Below are positions 1 through 7,601 of a stretch of 15,280 bases of DNA, one piece after another. Below the pieces are notes generated by a model that saw only the letters and a list, made by a program, of their open reading frames with translations, was not told the DNA's origin and did no database searches. Where the stretch lies: contig DNGF01000186.1 in the NCBI GenBank assembly GCA_003486665.1, positions 1 through 15,280 on the forward strand, in the 5' to 3' direction. A program made the position numbers and the translations under genes. Origin of the DNA: Oscillospiraceae bacterium. GTDB lineage: Bacteria; Bacillota; Clostridia; Oscillospirales; Acutalibacteraceae. The stretch's first letter is position 1. The number at the start of each line of letters is the position of its first letter.

Positions 1-1
1 G

Positions 2-235
2 ATTGACAACGCAAAAATCAACGGCGAATATCTTGAATTTACCATCAAGGAGTTCTCTCCTTTTGCAATTGTTGTCGATAATTCCGATGTTGCCGACGAT
101 ACGGGCACAGCGGAAAATCCCGCAACGGGTAACATCGAGGACGGAATCAAAATCGGCGTATTGGCAGGAGTAATGTGCGTTTCCCTGGTTGCCGGTGTTG
201 TCCTTTGGAAGAAATCTAAGAAACAGGCCGCTTAA
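2..235 (+). CDS. C-terminal end of a sortase-anchored cell-surface protein (5' truncated by window)
   Basis: Only the last 77 codons are visible, in the frame starting at base 2 and ending in TAA at 233-235. The segment closes a beta-type extracellular module (LEFTIKEFSPFAIVV), followed by an acidic linker, an NPATG motif at visible residues 39-43, a hydrophobic span at about residues 50-69 and a basic tail KKSKKQAA. That order is the classic cell-wall sorting signal: pentapeptide, membrane span, positive tail. A sortase would cleave between Thr and Gly and join the protein to the wall or to another protein. The body of the protein lies outside the window, so its function cannot be stated. 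It is followed after only 14 bp by the LCP gene on the same strand, so it is probably co-transcribed with the glycan genes. The anchoring class is well supported; no specific product name is possible. Confidence 0.85.
   Translation: MDNAKINGEYLEFTIKEFSPFAIVVDNSDVADDTGTAENPATGNIEDGIKIGVLAGVMCVSLVAGVVLWKKSKKQAA
116..232 (+). other. NPxTG-type cell-wall sorting signal
   Basis: The segment encodes NPATG, then a short acidic stretch (NIEDG), about 20 hydrophobic residues and the tail KKSKKQAA. It follows the layout of LPXTG signals but has N in place of L. NPxTG variants are known from clostridial and other Firmicute sortase substrates. Which sortase class would recognise it cannot be read from this window because no sortase gene is present. 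Confidence 0.8.
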
Positions 236-249
236 AAAGAGGAGTCTTT

Positions 250-1239
250 ATGGGAAAAAAACGGAACGATAAAAGAAAGCTGATGCGTGGCTTAGCCGTC
301 GCTCTTTTGGCAGTGTTTCTTTTAACAGGTGCTTTTTTGCTTTTGGAATTATGGGAAAAGCGTCAAAGCATTTTCCCCGAGCAAAAAACCGAGAATACCG
401 TTTATGAATATAACGGTGTCGAGTATGTGAAAAACGAAGATGTTGAATCGTTTTTGATCCTCGGCCTTGATAAGTTTGAGGACGCAATTAATAACGATTC
501 TTACAATAACGATCAGCGGGCGGACTTCTTGATGCTGTTGGTCTTTGACAACAGTGAGAAAAAGTTCACGGCGGTTCACCTTAACCGTGACACAATGGTT
601 AATATGAACGTTTTGGGCGTTGCCGGTCAGAAGATTGGCACGGTCAACAAACAGCTCGCCTTGGCTCATACCTACGGCAACGGCAGGGATGTCAGTTGTC
701 GCAACACCGCCGACGCTGTTTCCGAGCTTTTGAACGGCGTTAAGGTAAATCACTACCTTTCAATAACCATGGACGCCGTGCCGATTTTGAACGACCTTTT
801 GGGCGGCGTTGAGGTCACCGTTTTGGACGATTTCAGCGGTATTGACGACACACTCATAAAGGGTGAAACGGTTACGCTTCACGGCGATCATGCGCTCACC
901 TATGTGCGCGAACGTTACGGACTTGAGGACAGCTCAAACAGCACCCGTATGGTGCGTCAAAGACAGTATATGACCGCAGTTTACGATAAGGCTATGCTCG
1001 AAATCGAAAACGATGACAATTTTGTTATTGAAGCATCTTCAAAGCTTGCCGATTATATCGTGTCCGATCGCTCGGTCAATCAGCTTCAGGAAATTGCGAA
1101 AAAGCTGTCGCAGTATAAATTTACCGAAATCGAAACCCTTGAGGGCGAGTCGGTCGTCAAGGGCGGCTTGATGGAGTTTCGCCCCGACGCCGATTCGATT
1201 GATAAGATTGTTTTTGAATTGTTTTACAAGAAGAAGTAA
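250..1239 (+). CDS. LCP-family (LytR-CpsA-Psr) cell-envelope glycopolymer transferase
   Basis: A 329-residue protein with a short basic N-terminus, one membrane anchor at about residues 13-34 and an extracellular LCP domain from about residue 63 to 245. Family landmarks are visible: FLILGLD at 68-74, QRADFLMLLVFD (Arg90, Asp92), HLNRDTMV at 110-117 (the Arg-Asp of the usual IPRDT), LAHTYG at 138-143, LLGGVEVTV at 183-191, and HALTYVRER at 214-222 followed by RMVRQRQ. LCP proteins transfer undecaprenyl-pyrophosphate-linked polymers (capsule, teichoic acid) to peptidoglycan on the outer face of the membrane, and length and layout are normal. The start is set by AGAGGAG at 238-244 just before ATG. 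Directly upstream of the initiating sugar transferase (18 bp gap), it is probably the ligase that attaches the polymer made by this operon. A purely regulatory role, as once assumed for LytR, is less likely. Confidence 0.93.
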   Translation: MGKKRNDKRKLMRGLAVALLAVFLLTGAFLLLELWEKRQSIFPEQKTENTVYEYNGVEYVKNEDVESFLILGLDKFEDAINNDSYNNDQRADFLMLLVFDNSEKKFTAVHLNRDTMVNMNVLGVAGQKIGTVNKQLALAHTYGNGRDVSCRNTADAVSELLNGVKVNHYLSITMDAVPILNDLLGGVEVTVLDDFSGIDDTLIKGETVTLHGDHALTYVRERYGLEDSSNSTRMVRQRQYMTAVYDKAMLEIENDDNFVIEASSKLADYIVSDRSVNQLQEIAKKLSQYKFTEIETLEGESVVKGGLMEFRPDADSIDKIVFELFYKKK

Positions 1240-1257
1240 AAAGAACAGGAGGAGCGT

Positions 1258-1944
1258 ATGGAAGGCAAGAACAGTTATATCATTTCCTCCGGCTCACAAA
1301 GCGAAAGCGCCGAGTCCGAAATTACAATATATGAAAATCCTGTCTATCTCGCAGTCAAAAGGTGCTTTGATATTGTTTTTTCTTTGCTTTGTATAATTGT
1401 TTTTACAATTCCGATTCTGTTTGTAATGCTTTTGATCGTTATCGACAGTCCGGGAGCGTCTCCTATTTATATCCAATACAGAGTTGGCAAAAACGGCAGG
1501 GTATTCAAGTTTTATAAATTACGTTCAATGGTGCCCGAAGCGGATCAAATGTTGGATTCGTTGCTTGATCAAAATGAAATGGAAGGTCCGGCATTCAAGA
1601 TTTCGAACGATCCCCGTATCACACGGGTCGGTCGGGTGATCAGAAGAACCTGTATTGACGAATTGCCTCAGCTTTGGAATATCCTAAAGGGTGATATGAG
1701 CTTCGTCGGCCCACGTCCGCCGCTTCCGAGGGAAGTTGAGCAGTACAACGATTTTCAGCGGAACCGCTTGAGCGTTGTGCCGGGGCTCACCTGTTATTGG
1801 CAAATTCAGCCAAACAGAAACAGCCTGACCTTTGATAAATGGCTCGAACTGGATTTAAAGTATATCGAAGAGAGAAACGTAAAAAACGATTTGATGATTA
1901 TATTTAAAACCGTCGGTGCCGTCTTGAACATGGAGGGTGTGTAA
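1258..1944 (+). CDS. Initiating polyprenyl-phosphate sugar-1-phosphate transferase (bacterial sugar transferase family)
   Basis: A 228-residue small polyprenyl-phosphate glycosyl-1-phosphate transferase. It has a hydrophobic, probably re-entrant segment at about 37-62 and no large N-terminal multi-span region, so it is the minimal monotopic form. Family motifs in order are KFYKLRSM (84-91) followed by the acidic EAD (94-96), which is the expected region of the catalytic Asp/Glu, KISNDPRITRVGRVIRR (114-130), DELPQLWNILKGDMSFVGPRP (134-154) and PGLTCYWQI (175-183). It moves a sugar-1-phosphate from a UDP-sugar to undecaprenyl phosphate on the cytoplasmic face, the first committed step of capsule or exopolysaccharide assembly. 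Which sugar it uses cannot be told from sequence. Start: AGGAGGAG at 1247-1254 before ATG. Its stop is directly followed by the next gene's ATG, implying translational coupling. Confidence 0.95.
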   Translation: MEGKNSYIISSGSQSESAESEITIYENPVYLAVKRCFDIVFSLLCIIVFTIPILFVMLLIVIDSPGASPIYIQYRVGKNGRVFKFYKLRSMVPEADQMLDSLLDQNEMEGPAFKISNDPRITRVGRVIRRTCIDELPQLWNILKGDMSFVGPRPPLPREVEQYNDFQRNRLSVVPGLTCYWQIQPNRNSLTFDKWLELDLKYIEERNVKNDLMIIFKTVGAVLNMEGV

Positions 1945-3081
1945 ATGCCTCAGCGCAAGGACGAAAAATTGCATATTGCCATGTTGGGTCACAAACGAAT
2001 TCCGTCCAGAGAGGGCGGGGTCGAGATCGTTGTCGGCGAATTGGCTACCCGTATGGCTGCTATGGGTCACGATGTTACCTGCTTTAACAGGGGAGGACAC
2101 CATGTCAGCGGAGTCGATTTTGACGAAAAGGCGATGAACGAATATAAGGGAGTAAAGCTAAAACGTGTTTTTACGGTTGATGCAAAGGGATTGGCGGCTG
2201 TGACCTCGTCCTTTTTTGCCGCCGTGAAGGCCGATATCGGCAAATTCGACGTTGTTCATTTTCATGCCGAGGGTCCGTGCGCCATGCTTTGGATTCCGAA
2301 ATTGTTCGGCAAAAGGTGCGTCGCAACCGTTCACGGCCTTGACCATCAACGTGCAAAATGGGGTAAATTCGCCTCGTTTTACATTTTTGCCGGTGAAAAA
2401 TGTGCGGTAAAATTTGCCGATGAAATCATTGTCCTGAGCGAAAATACACAAAAGTATTTTGAGGACACATATTCAAGAAAAACCGTTTTTATACCCAACG
2501 GGGTGAGTAAAAACGCTTTGAAGCCGGCCGAGGAAATAACCGAAAGATTCGGTCTTGAAAAGGACGGCTACATCTTATATTTAGGCAGACTTGTTCCCGA
2601 AAAGGGAATACATTATCTGATTGAAGCCTTTAAAGAAATTGATACGGATAAGAAGCTTGTCATTGCGGGCGGCGCATCCGACAGCACGGAATATGCCGAC
2701 GAGCTGAAAAAATCCGCCTGCGACAATATAATTTTCACCGATTTTGTAAAGGGCGGATTGCTGGAGGAGCTTTATTCGAACGCATATATCTATGTTTTGC
2801 CCTCCGATTTGGAGGGGATGCCGCTGAGCTTACTTGAAGCGATGAGCTACGGAAACTGTTGCGTCACCTCCGATATTCATGAATGTAAAAGTGTTATCGG
2901 AGAGTGCGGCGTTACCTTTAAAAAGGGCGATGTCGGCGACCTGAAAGAAAAGCTTCAACGGCTTTTGAACGATTCCGAGGCCGTTGAAAAATACAAATCC
3001 GTTTCGTCCGATTATGTCTGCAACAGGTTTAATTGGGACGAGGTTACTCGGAGAACGCTCGAGCTGTATTACGGTGAATAA
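1945..3081 (+). CDS. GT4-type glycosyltransferase (first of four)
   Basis: A 378-residue GT-B fold glycosyltransferase. The N-terminal acceptor-side motif GHKRIPSREGGVE at 15-27 belongs to the GT4 subgroup whose members often read GxPxxYGGxE and include rhamnosyl- and galactosyl-type transferases of capsule clusters. VVHFHAEGP and ATVHGLDHQ mark the first Rossmann domain, GRLVPEKG at 214-221 opens the donor-binding domain, and DLEGMPLSLLEAM contains the EX7E pair Glu290/Glu298. Retaining chemistry is expected for GT4, while donor and acceptor are not predictable. No membrane segment is seen, so it would act at the cytoplasmic face. ATG follows the previous stop with no gap, and GGAGG at 1932-1936 inside the preceding gene is the likely ribosome site. 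Its place next to the initiating transferase suggests addition of the second sugar, which is inference. Confidence 0.92.
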   Translation: MPQRKDEKLHIAMLGHKRIPSREGGVEIVVGELATRMAAMGHDVTCFNRGGHHVSGVDFDEKAMNEYKGVKLKRVFTVDAKGLAAVTSSFFAAVKADIGKFDVVHFHAEGPCAMLWIPKLFGKRCVATVHGLDHQRAKWGKFASFYIFAGEKCAVKFADEIIVLSENTQKYFEDTYSRKTVFIPNGVSKNALKPAEEITERFGLEKDGYILYLGRLVPEKGIHYLIEAFKEIDTDKKLVIAGGASDSTEYADELKKSACDNIIFTDFVKGGLLEELYSNAYIYVLPSDLEGMPLSLLEAMSYGNCCVTSDIHECKSVIGECGVTFKKGDVGDLKEKLQRLLNDSEAVEKYKSVSSDYVCNRFNWDEVTRRTLELYYGE

Positions 3082-3083
3082 AT

Positions 3084-4271
3084 ATGAAGGTTTTACTTGT
3101 TAATAAATTTTTGTACCCGAAGGGCGGCGCAGAAACCTATGTTTTCAAGCTCGGCGAAGCCTTGAAGGATAACGGCCATGAGGTCGAATATTTCGGACTG
3201 GAAAACGAAAAAAACATTGTCGGAAACAGTGCGAATGCTTATGCTCCCGATATGGATTTGACCGCAGGTATTTCCGAAAACCTTTTGGCACCGTTTAAGA
3301 TTATTTATTCACGTCAGGCAAGGCGGCAGATAAAAAAGGTTTTGGAAAGCTTTAAGCCCGACGTTGTTCACCTTAACAATATTCAGTTTTATCTCACACC
3401 GAGCATTATTCTTGAGATTGAAAAATACAGAAAAACCGTCGGCAAAAAGGTAAAGATAATTTACACGGCGCATGACTATCAGCTTGTGTGTCCGAGCCAC
3501 GGCTTGTTCGATTCAAATATAAATGTTTGCGAAAAATGCATGACGGGCAACTATATGAACTGCGTCAAATCAAGGTGTATGAAGAATTCACTGCCGAAGA
3601 GCATTTTGGCAACGGCGGACGCTTATTTTTGGAAGCTGAGCACGGCGTATTCCTATGTCGATACTATTATTTGTCCGTCGTATTTTTTGAAAAGCAAGCT
3701 TGATACACAGCCCCGTTTTAAAGAGAAAACGGTTGTGATTCATAATTTTATCGAAAAGCGGGAGATATGTTCCGCAAATAAGGGCGGCTATGTTTTGGAA
3801 TTCGGTCATCTGTCTAAGGATAAAGGCACCTTGACCTTGCTTGAGGCCGCTCGGCAAATGCCCGAGGTTAAGTTCGTTTTCGCAGGCTTCGGCAAGGCGG
3901 TTGAAGAGATCGAAAAAGTGCCCAATGCCGAATACGTCGGCTTCAAAACGGGGGAGGAGCTGAACAGGCTCATTGCAAATGCGACCGTTACCGTTTGTCC
4001 CTCCGAATGGTATGAAAATTGTCCGTATTCCGTTATGGAGTCTCTGCTGCTTGGAACACCTGTTGTCGGTGCCGATATTGGCGGCATTCCCGAGCTTATT
4101 CGGCCGGGTGAAACGGGTGAGCTGTTTGAATCCGGCAACCGAACACAGCTTTCCGATAAGCTGTATTCCGTAATCCGAAATGCGGATTATTACACCGAAA
4201 ATTGCAAATCTGTTGAATTTGAAACACCTAAGACATATTATCAAAAGCTATTTAAAATTTACGGAGAATGA
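3084..4271 (+). CDS. GT4-type glycosyltransferase with internal cysteine cluster
   Basis: A 395-residue GT-B glycosyltransferase. The N-terminus KFLYPKGGAETYV (8-20) is the usual GT4 glycine-rich acceptor loop. HLNNIQFY (97-104) and TAHDYQLVCPSHGLF (128-142) follow, then cysteines at 136, 149, 152, 160 and 165. GHLSKDKG at 241-248 opens the C-terminal domain and EWYENCPYSVMESLL carries EX7E as Glu311/Glu319. The cysteine group after the HDY motif recurs in a subset of GT4 enzymes and looks like a structural metal site, although no metal requirement is known to me. Start: ATG lies 2 bp after the preceding TAA and has only a weak upstream ribosome site (ACGGTGA), consistent with translational coupling. 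The stop TGA is one base before the next ATG. Sugar specificity is unknown. Confidence 0.93.
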   Translation: MKVLLVNKFLYPKGGAETYVFKLGEALKDNGHEVEYFGLENEKNIVGNSANAYAPDMDLTAGISENLLAPFKIIYSRQARRQIKKVLESFKPDVVHLNNIQFYLTPSIILEIEKYRKTVGKKVKIIYTAHDYQLVCPSHGLFDSNINVCEKCMTGNYMNCVKSRCMKNSLPKSILATADAYFWKLSTAYSYVDTIICPSYFLKSKLDTQPRFKEKTVVIHNFIEKREICSANKGGYVLEFGHLSKDKGTLTLLEAARQMPEVKFVFAGFGKAVEEIEKVPNAEYVGFKTGEELNRLIANATVTVCPSEWYENCPYSVMESLLLGTPVVGADIGGIPELIRPGETGELFESGNRTQLSDKLYSVIRNADYYTENCKSVEFETPKTYYQKLFKIYGE

Positions 4272-4272
4272 C

Positions 4273-5454
4273 ATGAAGATTTACGAACTCGGCACAGGCT
4301 ACACACCGATACCTGCCAAGGTTGCGGCGGCAACCGAAAGCGTGGTTGAGGAGCTGACGAAGGCCTTTTTGCAAATGAATATTGATGTCGAGGCAGTAGA
4401 TATTTCCGCCGAGGACAGAGCACCGAACAGCTTGCCGATAACCGAGGTTAAGGTGCCGTCGGTTTTCTCTAAATCGGATGTCAGCTTAGGCGTTATACAT
4501 AAGGTTAAAAGAGTGGTTTATTCCGTTGCACTTGCCTTAAAATTAAAGAAAATATTGAAGAATACCGATCAAAAAACGGTTTTTCATTTTCATAATCAGT
4601 ACAATATCTTTTTCTTCTTAAAGCTTGTTAAAAAGGAGCTTCGGGACAGGGCGGTTATAGCGTACACCAATCACAACGGCGTATGGTCGTTGCCGTTTGA
4701 AGAAGCCGAAAGCACCTTGAAAGCACGCTATTTTCAGGAAATCGAGGGAATGAGGAACGCCGATTTAATCTTCGTTTTGAATCCTAAAATGAAAAAGAAT
4801 ATCGTCAAAAATCTTGGCATTGAAGAGAATAAGGTCGTTCAAATCAATAACGGTGTTAATACCGATATTTATACTCCGCTGAATAGTGAGCGAATTGACA
4901 CGGTTAAAGAAAAGTTCGGCTTGAAAGATAAAAAGGTGATTTTACAGGTTGGCTCCGTCAATGAAAATAAAGGGCAGGGCAGAACCGTAAAAATAATTGC
5001 GCCTTTATTAAAGAAAAACAGCAATATCGTGTTTGTCTTCGCCGGAGATATTGTTTCGCCGGAATACTATCATGAAGTTTTAAACACAGCGAAGGAAGAA
5101 AATGTTGAAAAGCAGGTTGTTTATTTAGGCACATTCAGTCCCGGAGAGGAAATGAACGAGATCTACAATATTGCGGATACAACAATTTTTAATTCTTTGT
5201 ACGAGGGCTTTGCTCTTGTGTGTATTGAGTCAATTTCCTCCGGAGTTCCGGTAGTGCTTTGTTCCGAGTCTTTATCATCCTTCGGCGACGGAAGCATATA
5301 TGCCGTAAAGGATGATGCTGTTGCTCAAATTACACGCCTTTTGAATGACTCCGACTATCTGAAGGATATGAAGCAGAAGGCGAGGGAAAATGCGGTCGAC
5401 AATTTCACATGGTCAAAGGTCGCTCAGGATTACTATGATAATTTTAAAAGGTGA
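4273..5454 (+). CDS. GT4-type glycosyltransferase
   Basis: A 393-residue GT-B glycosyltransferase. The start is placed at ATG 4273 rather than at an in-frame ATG at 4180. The upstream extension would lie inside the previous gene's 3' end, GGAG at 4263-4266 sits 6 bp before 4273, and the protein then opens with the expected GT4 first strand MKIYELGTGYTPIPA. HFHNQYN at 105-111 and AYTNHNGVWSLPF at 130-142 belong to the acceptor domain. QVGSVNENKGQG at 225-236 opens the donor domain, and SLYEGFALVCIESI carries EX7E (Glu311/Glu319). A hydrophobic FFFLKL patch at 113-118 may help membrane contact, but there is no true membrane span. Donor and linkage cannot be read. The gap to the radical SAM gene downstream is 5 bp. 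Confidence 0.92.
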   Translation: MKIYELGTGYTPIPAKVAAATESVVEELTKAFLQMNIDVEAVDISAEDRAPNSLPITEVKVPSVFSKSDVSLGVIHKVKRVVYSVALALKLKKILKNTDQKTVFHFHNQYNIFFFLKLVKKELRDRAVIAYTNHNGVWSLPFEEAESTLKARYFQEIEGMRNADLIFVLNPKMKKNIVKNLGIEENKVVQINNGVNTDIYTPLNSERIDTVKEKFGLKDKKVILQVGSVNENKGQGRTVKIIAPLLKKNSNIVFVFAGDIVSPEYYHEVLNTAKEENVEKQVVYLGTFSPGEEMNEIYNIADTTIFNSLYEGFALVCIESISSGVPVVLCSESLSSFGDGSIYAVKDDAVAQITRLLNDSDYLKDMKQKARENAVDNFTWSKVAQDYYDNFKR

Positions 5455-5459
5455 ATTGA

Positions 5460-6560
5460 ATGTCGAAAAAATTAAACGGCACGGTAATTGTAACATACCG
5501 CTGTAATGCAAAATGCACTATGTGCAACCGATATAAGGTCCCGTCGAAGCCCGAGGAAGAAATTTCAATTGAAACGATTAAAAAGCTTCCCGAAATGTAT
5601 TTCACCAATATCACGGGCGGCGAACCTTTTATTCGTGACGATTTAAAAGATATTGTTCGTGAGCTTTTGAAAAAGAGCGACCGAATTGTAATATCCACAA
5701 ACGGATTTTTCACCGACAGAATTTTGGAGCTTTGCAAGGAATTTCCGCAGGTCGGAATCAGGATTTCTATTGAGGGTCTTGAAAAGACGAACAATGAAAT
5801 CCGAGGCCTTGACGACGGCTTTAACCGAGGCTACACAACCCTCAAAAAGCTCGTTGATATGGGCATGAAGGACGTTGGCTTCGGCATGACCGTTCAGGAC
5901 AGAAACGCCGCGGATTTGGTTCCGCTTTACAATATTTCCGACGAGCTCGGTATGGAGTTTGCAACAGCGTCGCTTCACAACAGCTTCTATTTTGTTGAGT
6001 CTAATAATATAATCAAGGATCGCCTCACGGTTGCGCAGAATTTTGAGGATCTCGTTAATCGCTTTCTTGATTCCAACAGTCCCAAAAAGTGGTTCAGAGC
6101 GTATTTCAATCACGGACTTATCAATTATATTTTCTCTCAAAAACGCTTGTTGCCCTGCGATATGAGCTTTGACACATTCTTTATCGACCCTTACGGCGAT
6201 GTCATGCCGTGCAACGGTACGAAGGAAAAGCAGGTTATGGGAAACCTGAACAGGCAGAGCTGGGAGGAGCTTTGGAACAGCGAGCAGGCGGAAAAGGTGA
6301 GAAGCTTTGTAAGAAACTGCGACCGCAACTGCTGGATGATAGGCTCTGTTTCGCCCGCCATGCACAAGTATATTTATAAGCCGGCCGCTTGGGTTATTAA
6401 GCATAAATTTCTACGCTTTTTCAAGAAGAAAAAGTATTCGATGTATGAGAATAAAATCGTTCAGGATTTCCGTGACGGCAAGGTGTCCAAGGAGGAGCTT
6501 GACGCTCTTTCGACCTGCGAGGGGTGCGGAAAGAACAAAAGCTGTGCAGAGATATATTGA
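5460..6560 (+). CDS. Radical SAM enzyme with SPASM/Twitch-like C-terminal domain, embedded in glycan cluster
   Basis: A 366-residue radical SAM protein. CNAKCTMC (Cys15, Cys19, Cys22) is the canonical CX3CX2C that binds the catalytic 4Fe-4S cluster, GGEP at 53-56 is the SAM-binding motif, and ISTNGFF (78-84) and RISIEG (101-106) are typical core strands. Cys233 and Cys251 flank IDPYGDVMP, the hallmark start of a SPASM/Twitch auxiliary cluster, with Cys287 and Cys291 as further probable ligands. A basic aromatic stretch at about 305-327 and a terminal CEGCGKNKSC (Cys353, 356, 362) follow. Radical SAM/SPASM enzymes include peptide-maturation and sugar-modifying enzymes such as epimerases and dehydrogenases. 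Amid glycosyltransferases, with no small precursor peptide seen, sugar or lipid-linked glycan modification is the best guess. AAAGGTGA at 5447-5454 overlaps the preceding stop and serves as ribosome site. Family certain; substrate unknown. Confidence 0.95.
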   Translation: MSKKLNGTVIVTYRCNAKCTMCNRYKVPSKPEEEISIETIKKLPEMYFTNITGGEPFIRDDLKDIVRELLKKSDRIVISTNGFFTDRILELCKEFPQVGIRISIEGLEKTNNEIRGLDDGFNRGYTTLKKLVDMGMKDVGFGMTVQDRNAADLVPLYNISDELGMEFATASLHNSFYFVESNNIIKDRLTVAQNFEDLVNRFLDSNSPKKWFRAYFNHGLINYIFSQKRLLPCDMSFDTFFIDPYGDVMPCNGTKEKQVMGNLNRQSWEELWNSEQAEKVRSFVRNCDRNCWMIGSVSPAMHKYIYKPAAWVIKHKFLRFFKKKKYSMYENKIVQDFRDGKVSKEELDALSTCEGCGKNKSCAEIY

Positions 6561-6567
6561 GGTTAAT

Positions 6568-7581
6568 ATGTTGATTATTTCAAACTCATTGACCGAAAAG
6601 GTTGATGAAGGCTGTTTAAAAGTGACCTATAATCTTATTAAAAGATTAAAAAAATCGCATGGCGGCGCTTTCGTTATAACATATGAGCGAAAATCCGAGC
6701 TTTCGGACAGGTATATGGAATTGAATAAGCTCATGTTAAACGGCGAGCTTCGTTCGATAATAAAGCAAAAAAAAGAAAAGGTCTTGTATGTGCCGTTCCC
6801 AGCGAAGCCGATTGCAACGGCGATAAGGATTTTTGTTATGTCCTTAATGTGCCGAAACGGCTTGGACGTAATTCTGCCGATGAAAATCAATGCCGAAGGT
6901 ATATCGAAGCTTTTAATAAGACTGAGTAAAGCCGACCTGATTGTTTTTTCAAAGCAGTCCGAAAATTTTTATAAAAGCATCGTACCCAAAGGCAGAATCA
7001 GATACATAAAAACCGGCGTCGATACGAAAAAATTCGTGCCTGTAACCTCGGACGAAAAAAGACGGTTAAAACTAAAATACGGGTTAGATCCCGAAAAGCC
7101 GCTGGTTCTTCATGTAGGACATCTGAACGAGGGCAGGAACATTCAGACCCTGTTGAATATAGATTCCGAATATCAGGTGCTTTTGGTAGTGAGCACATTG
7201 ACGAAGGACGAACAGAATTCGGAATTGAGAGAAAAACTGCTCAAAAAATCCAATATAAAAATATTCGATTTGTATATCCCCGAAATTGAGGAGATATATC
7301 AAATGAGCGACGTGTATCTTTTCCCCGTGACGGAGGACGGACATTGCATAGATGTTCCGCTTTCCTGTTTGGAGGCGGCGTCGTGCGACCTGCCGGTTAT
7401 TACAACCGACTTCGGCGAGATGAAGGAATTTATTAATAAGCCCGGATTTTACCGTATGAACGGCGCTGACGAAAACGGATTGAACAAGCTCATAAAATCC
7501 GCAACGGAGGATGAGCATTGTTCAACGAGAGAAGCCGTGCTTCCATACGATTGGGATAATTGCATCGGTGACTTTTCGTAA
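6568..7581 (+). CDS. Divergent GT4-like glycosyltransferase
   Basis: A 337-residue GT-B type protein. The start at ATG 6568 is preferred over an in-frame ATG at 6445 because the latter lies 116 bp inside the radical SAM gene, GAGG at 6559-6562 precedes 6568, and the protein then begins with a proper first strand (MLIISNSL). YIKTGVDTKKF at 146-156 and LVLHVGHLNEGRN at 179-191 are standard GT4 landmarks at the domain junction. VYLFPVTEDGHCIDVPLSCLEA (249-270) is the donor-site segment: Glu269 matches the second Glu of EX7E, but the first position is Ile261, with Asp262 beside it. The protein is shorter than its GT4 neighbours, mainly in the N-terminal domain. Donor and linkage are unknown. The preceding stop TGA overlaps its ribosome site, so coupling is likely. 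Confidence 0.85.
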   Translation: MLIISNSLTEKVDEGCLKVTYNLIKRLKKSHGGAFVITYERKSELSDRYMELNKLMLNGELRSIIKQKKEKVLYVPFPAKPIATAIRIFVMSLMCRNGLDVILPMKINAEGISKLLIRLSKADLIVFSKQSENFYKSIVPKGRIRYIKTGVDTKKFVPVTSDEKRRLKLKYGLDPEKPLVLHVGHLNEGRNIQTLLNIDSEYQVLLVVSTLTKDEQNSELREKLLKKSNIKIFDLYIPEIEEIYQMSDVYLFPVTEDGHCIDVPLSCLEAASCDLPVITTDFGEMKEFINKPGFYRMNGADENGLNKLIKSATEDEHCSTREAVLPYDWDNCIGDFS

Positions 7582-7601
7582 TATATTGTAGGAGTTTTGT
7601 T

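Noticed and set aside
1199..1396. Small + strand open frame overlapping the LCP and initiating-transferase genes
   Set aside because: It overlaps two strongly supported genes out of frame and has no ribosome site or recognisable content.
3588..4244. Minus-strand open frame of 218 codons
   Set aside because: It is fully inside a well-supported glycosyltransferase gene on the + strand and shows no recognisable protein features.
4180..4272. Upstream in-frame ATG for the third GT4 gene
   Set aside because: It would overlap the preceding gene by about 90 bp and add an unmatched N-terminus; ATG 4273 has its own ribosome site and begins at the expected first beta strand.
5643..6404. Minus-strand open frame of 253 codons opposite the radical SAM gene
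   Set aside because: The + strand frame carries all radical SAM motifs; the antisense frame is coincidental.
6445..6567. Upstream in-frame ATG for the fourth GT4-like gene
   Set aside because: It lies well inside the radical SAM gene and would add an Arg-rich, non-family extension; ATG 6568 with GAGG at 6559 is the better start.
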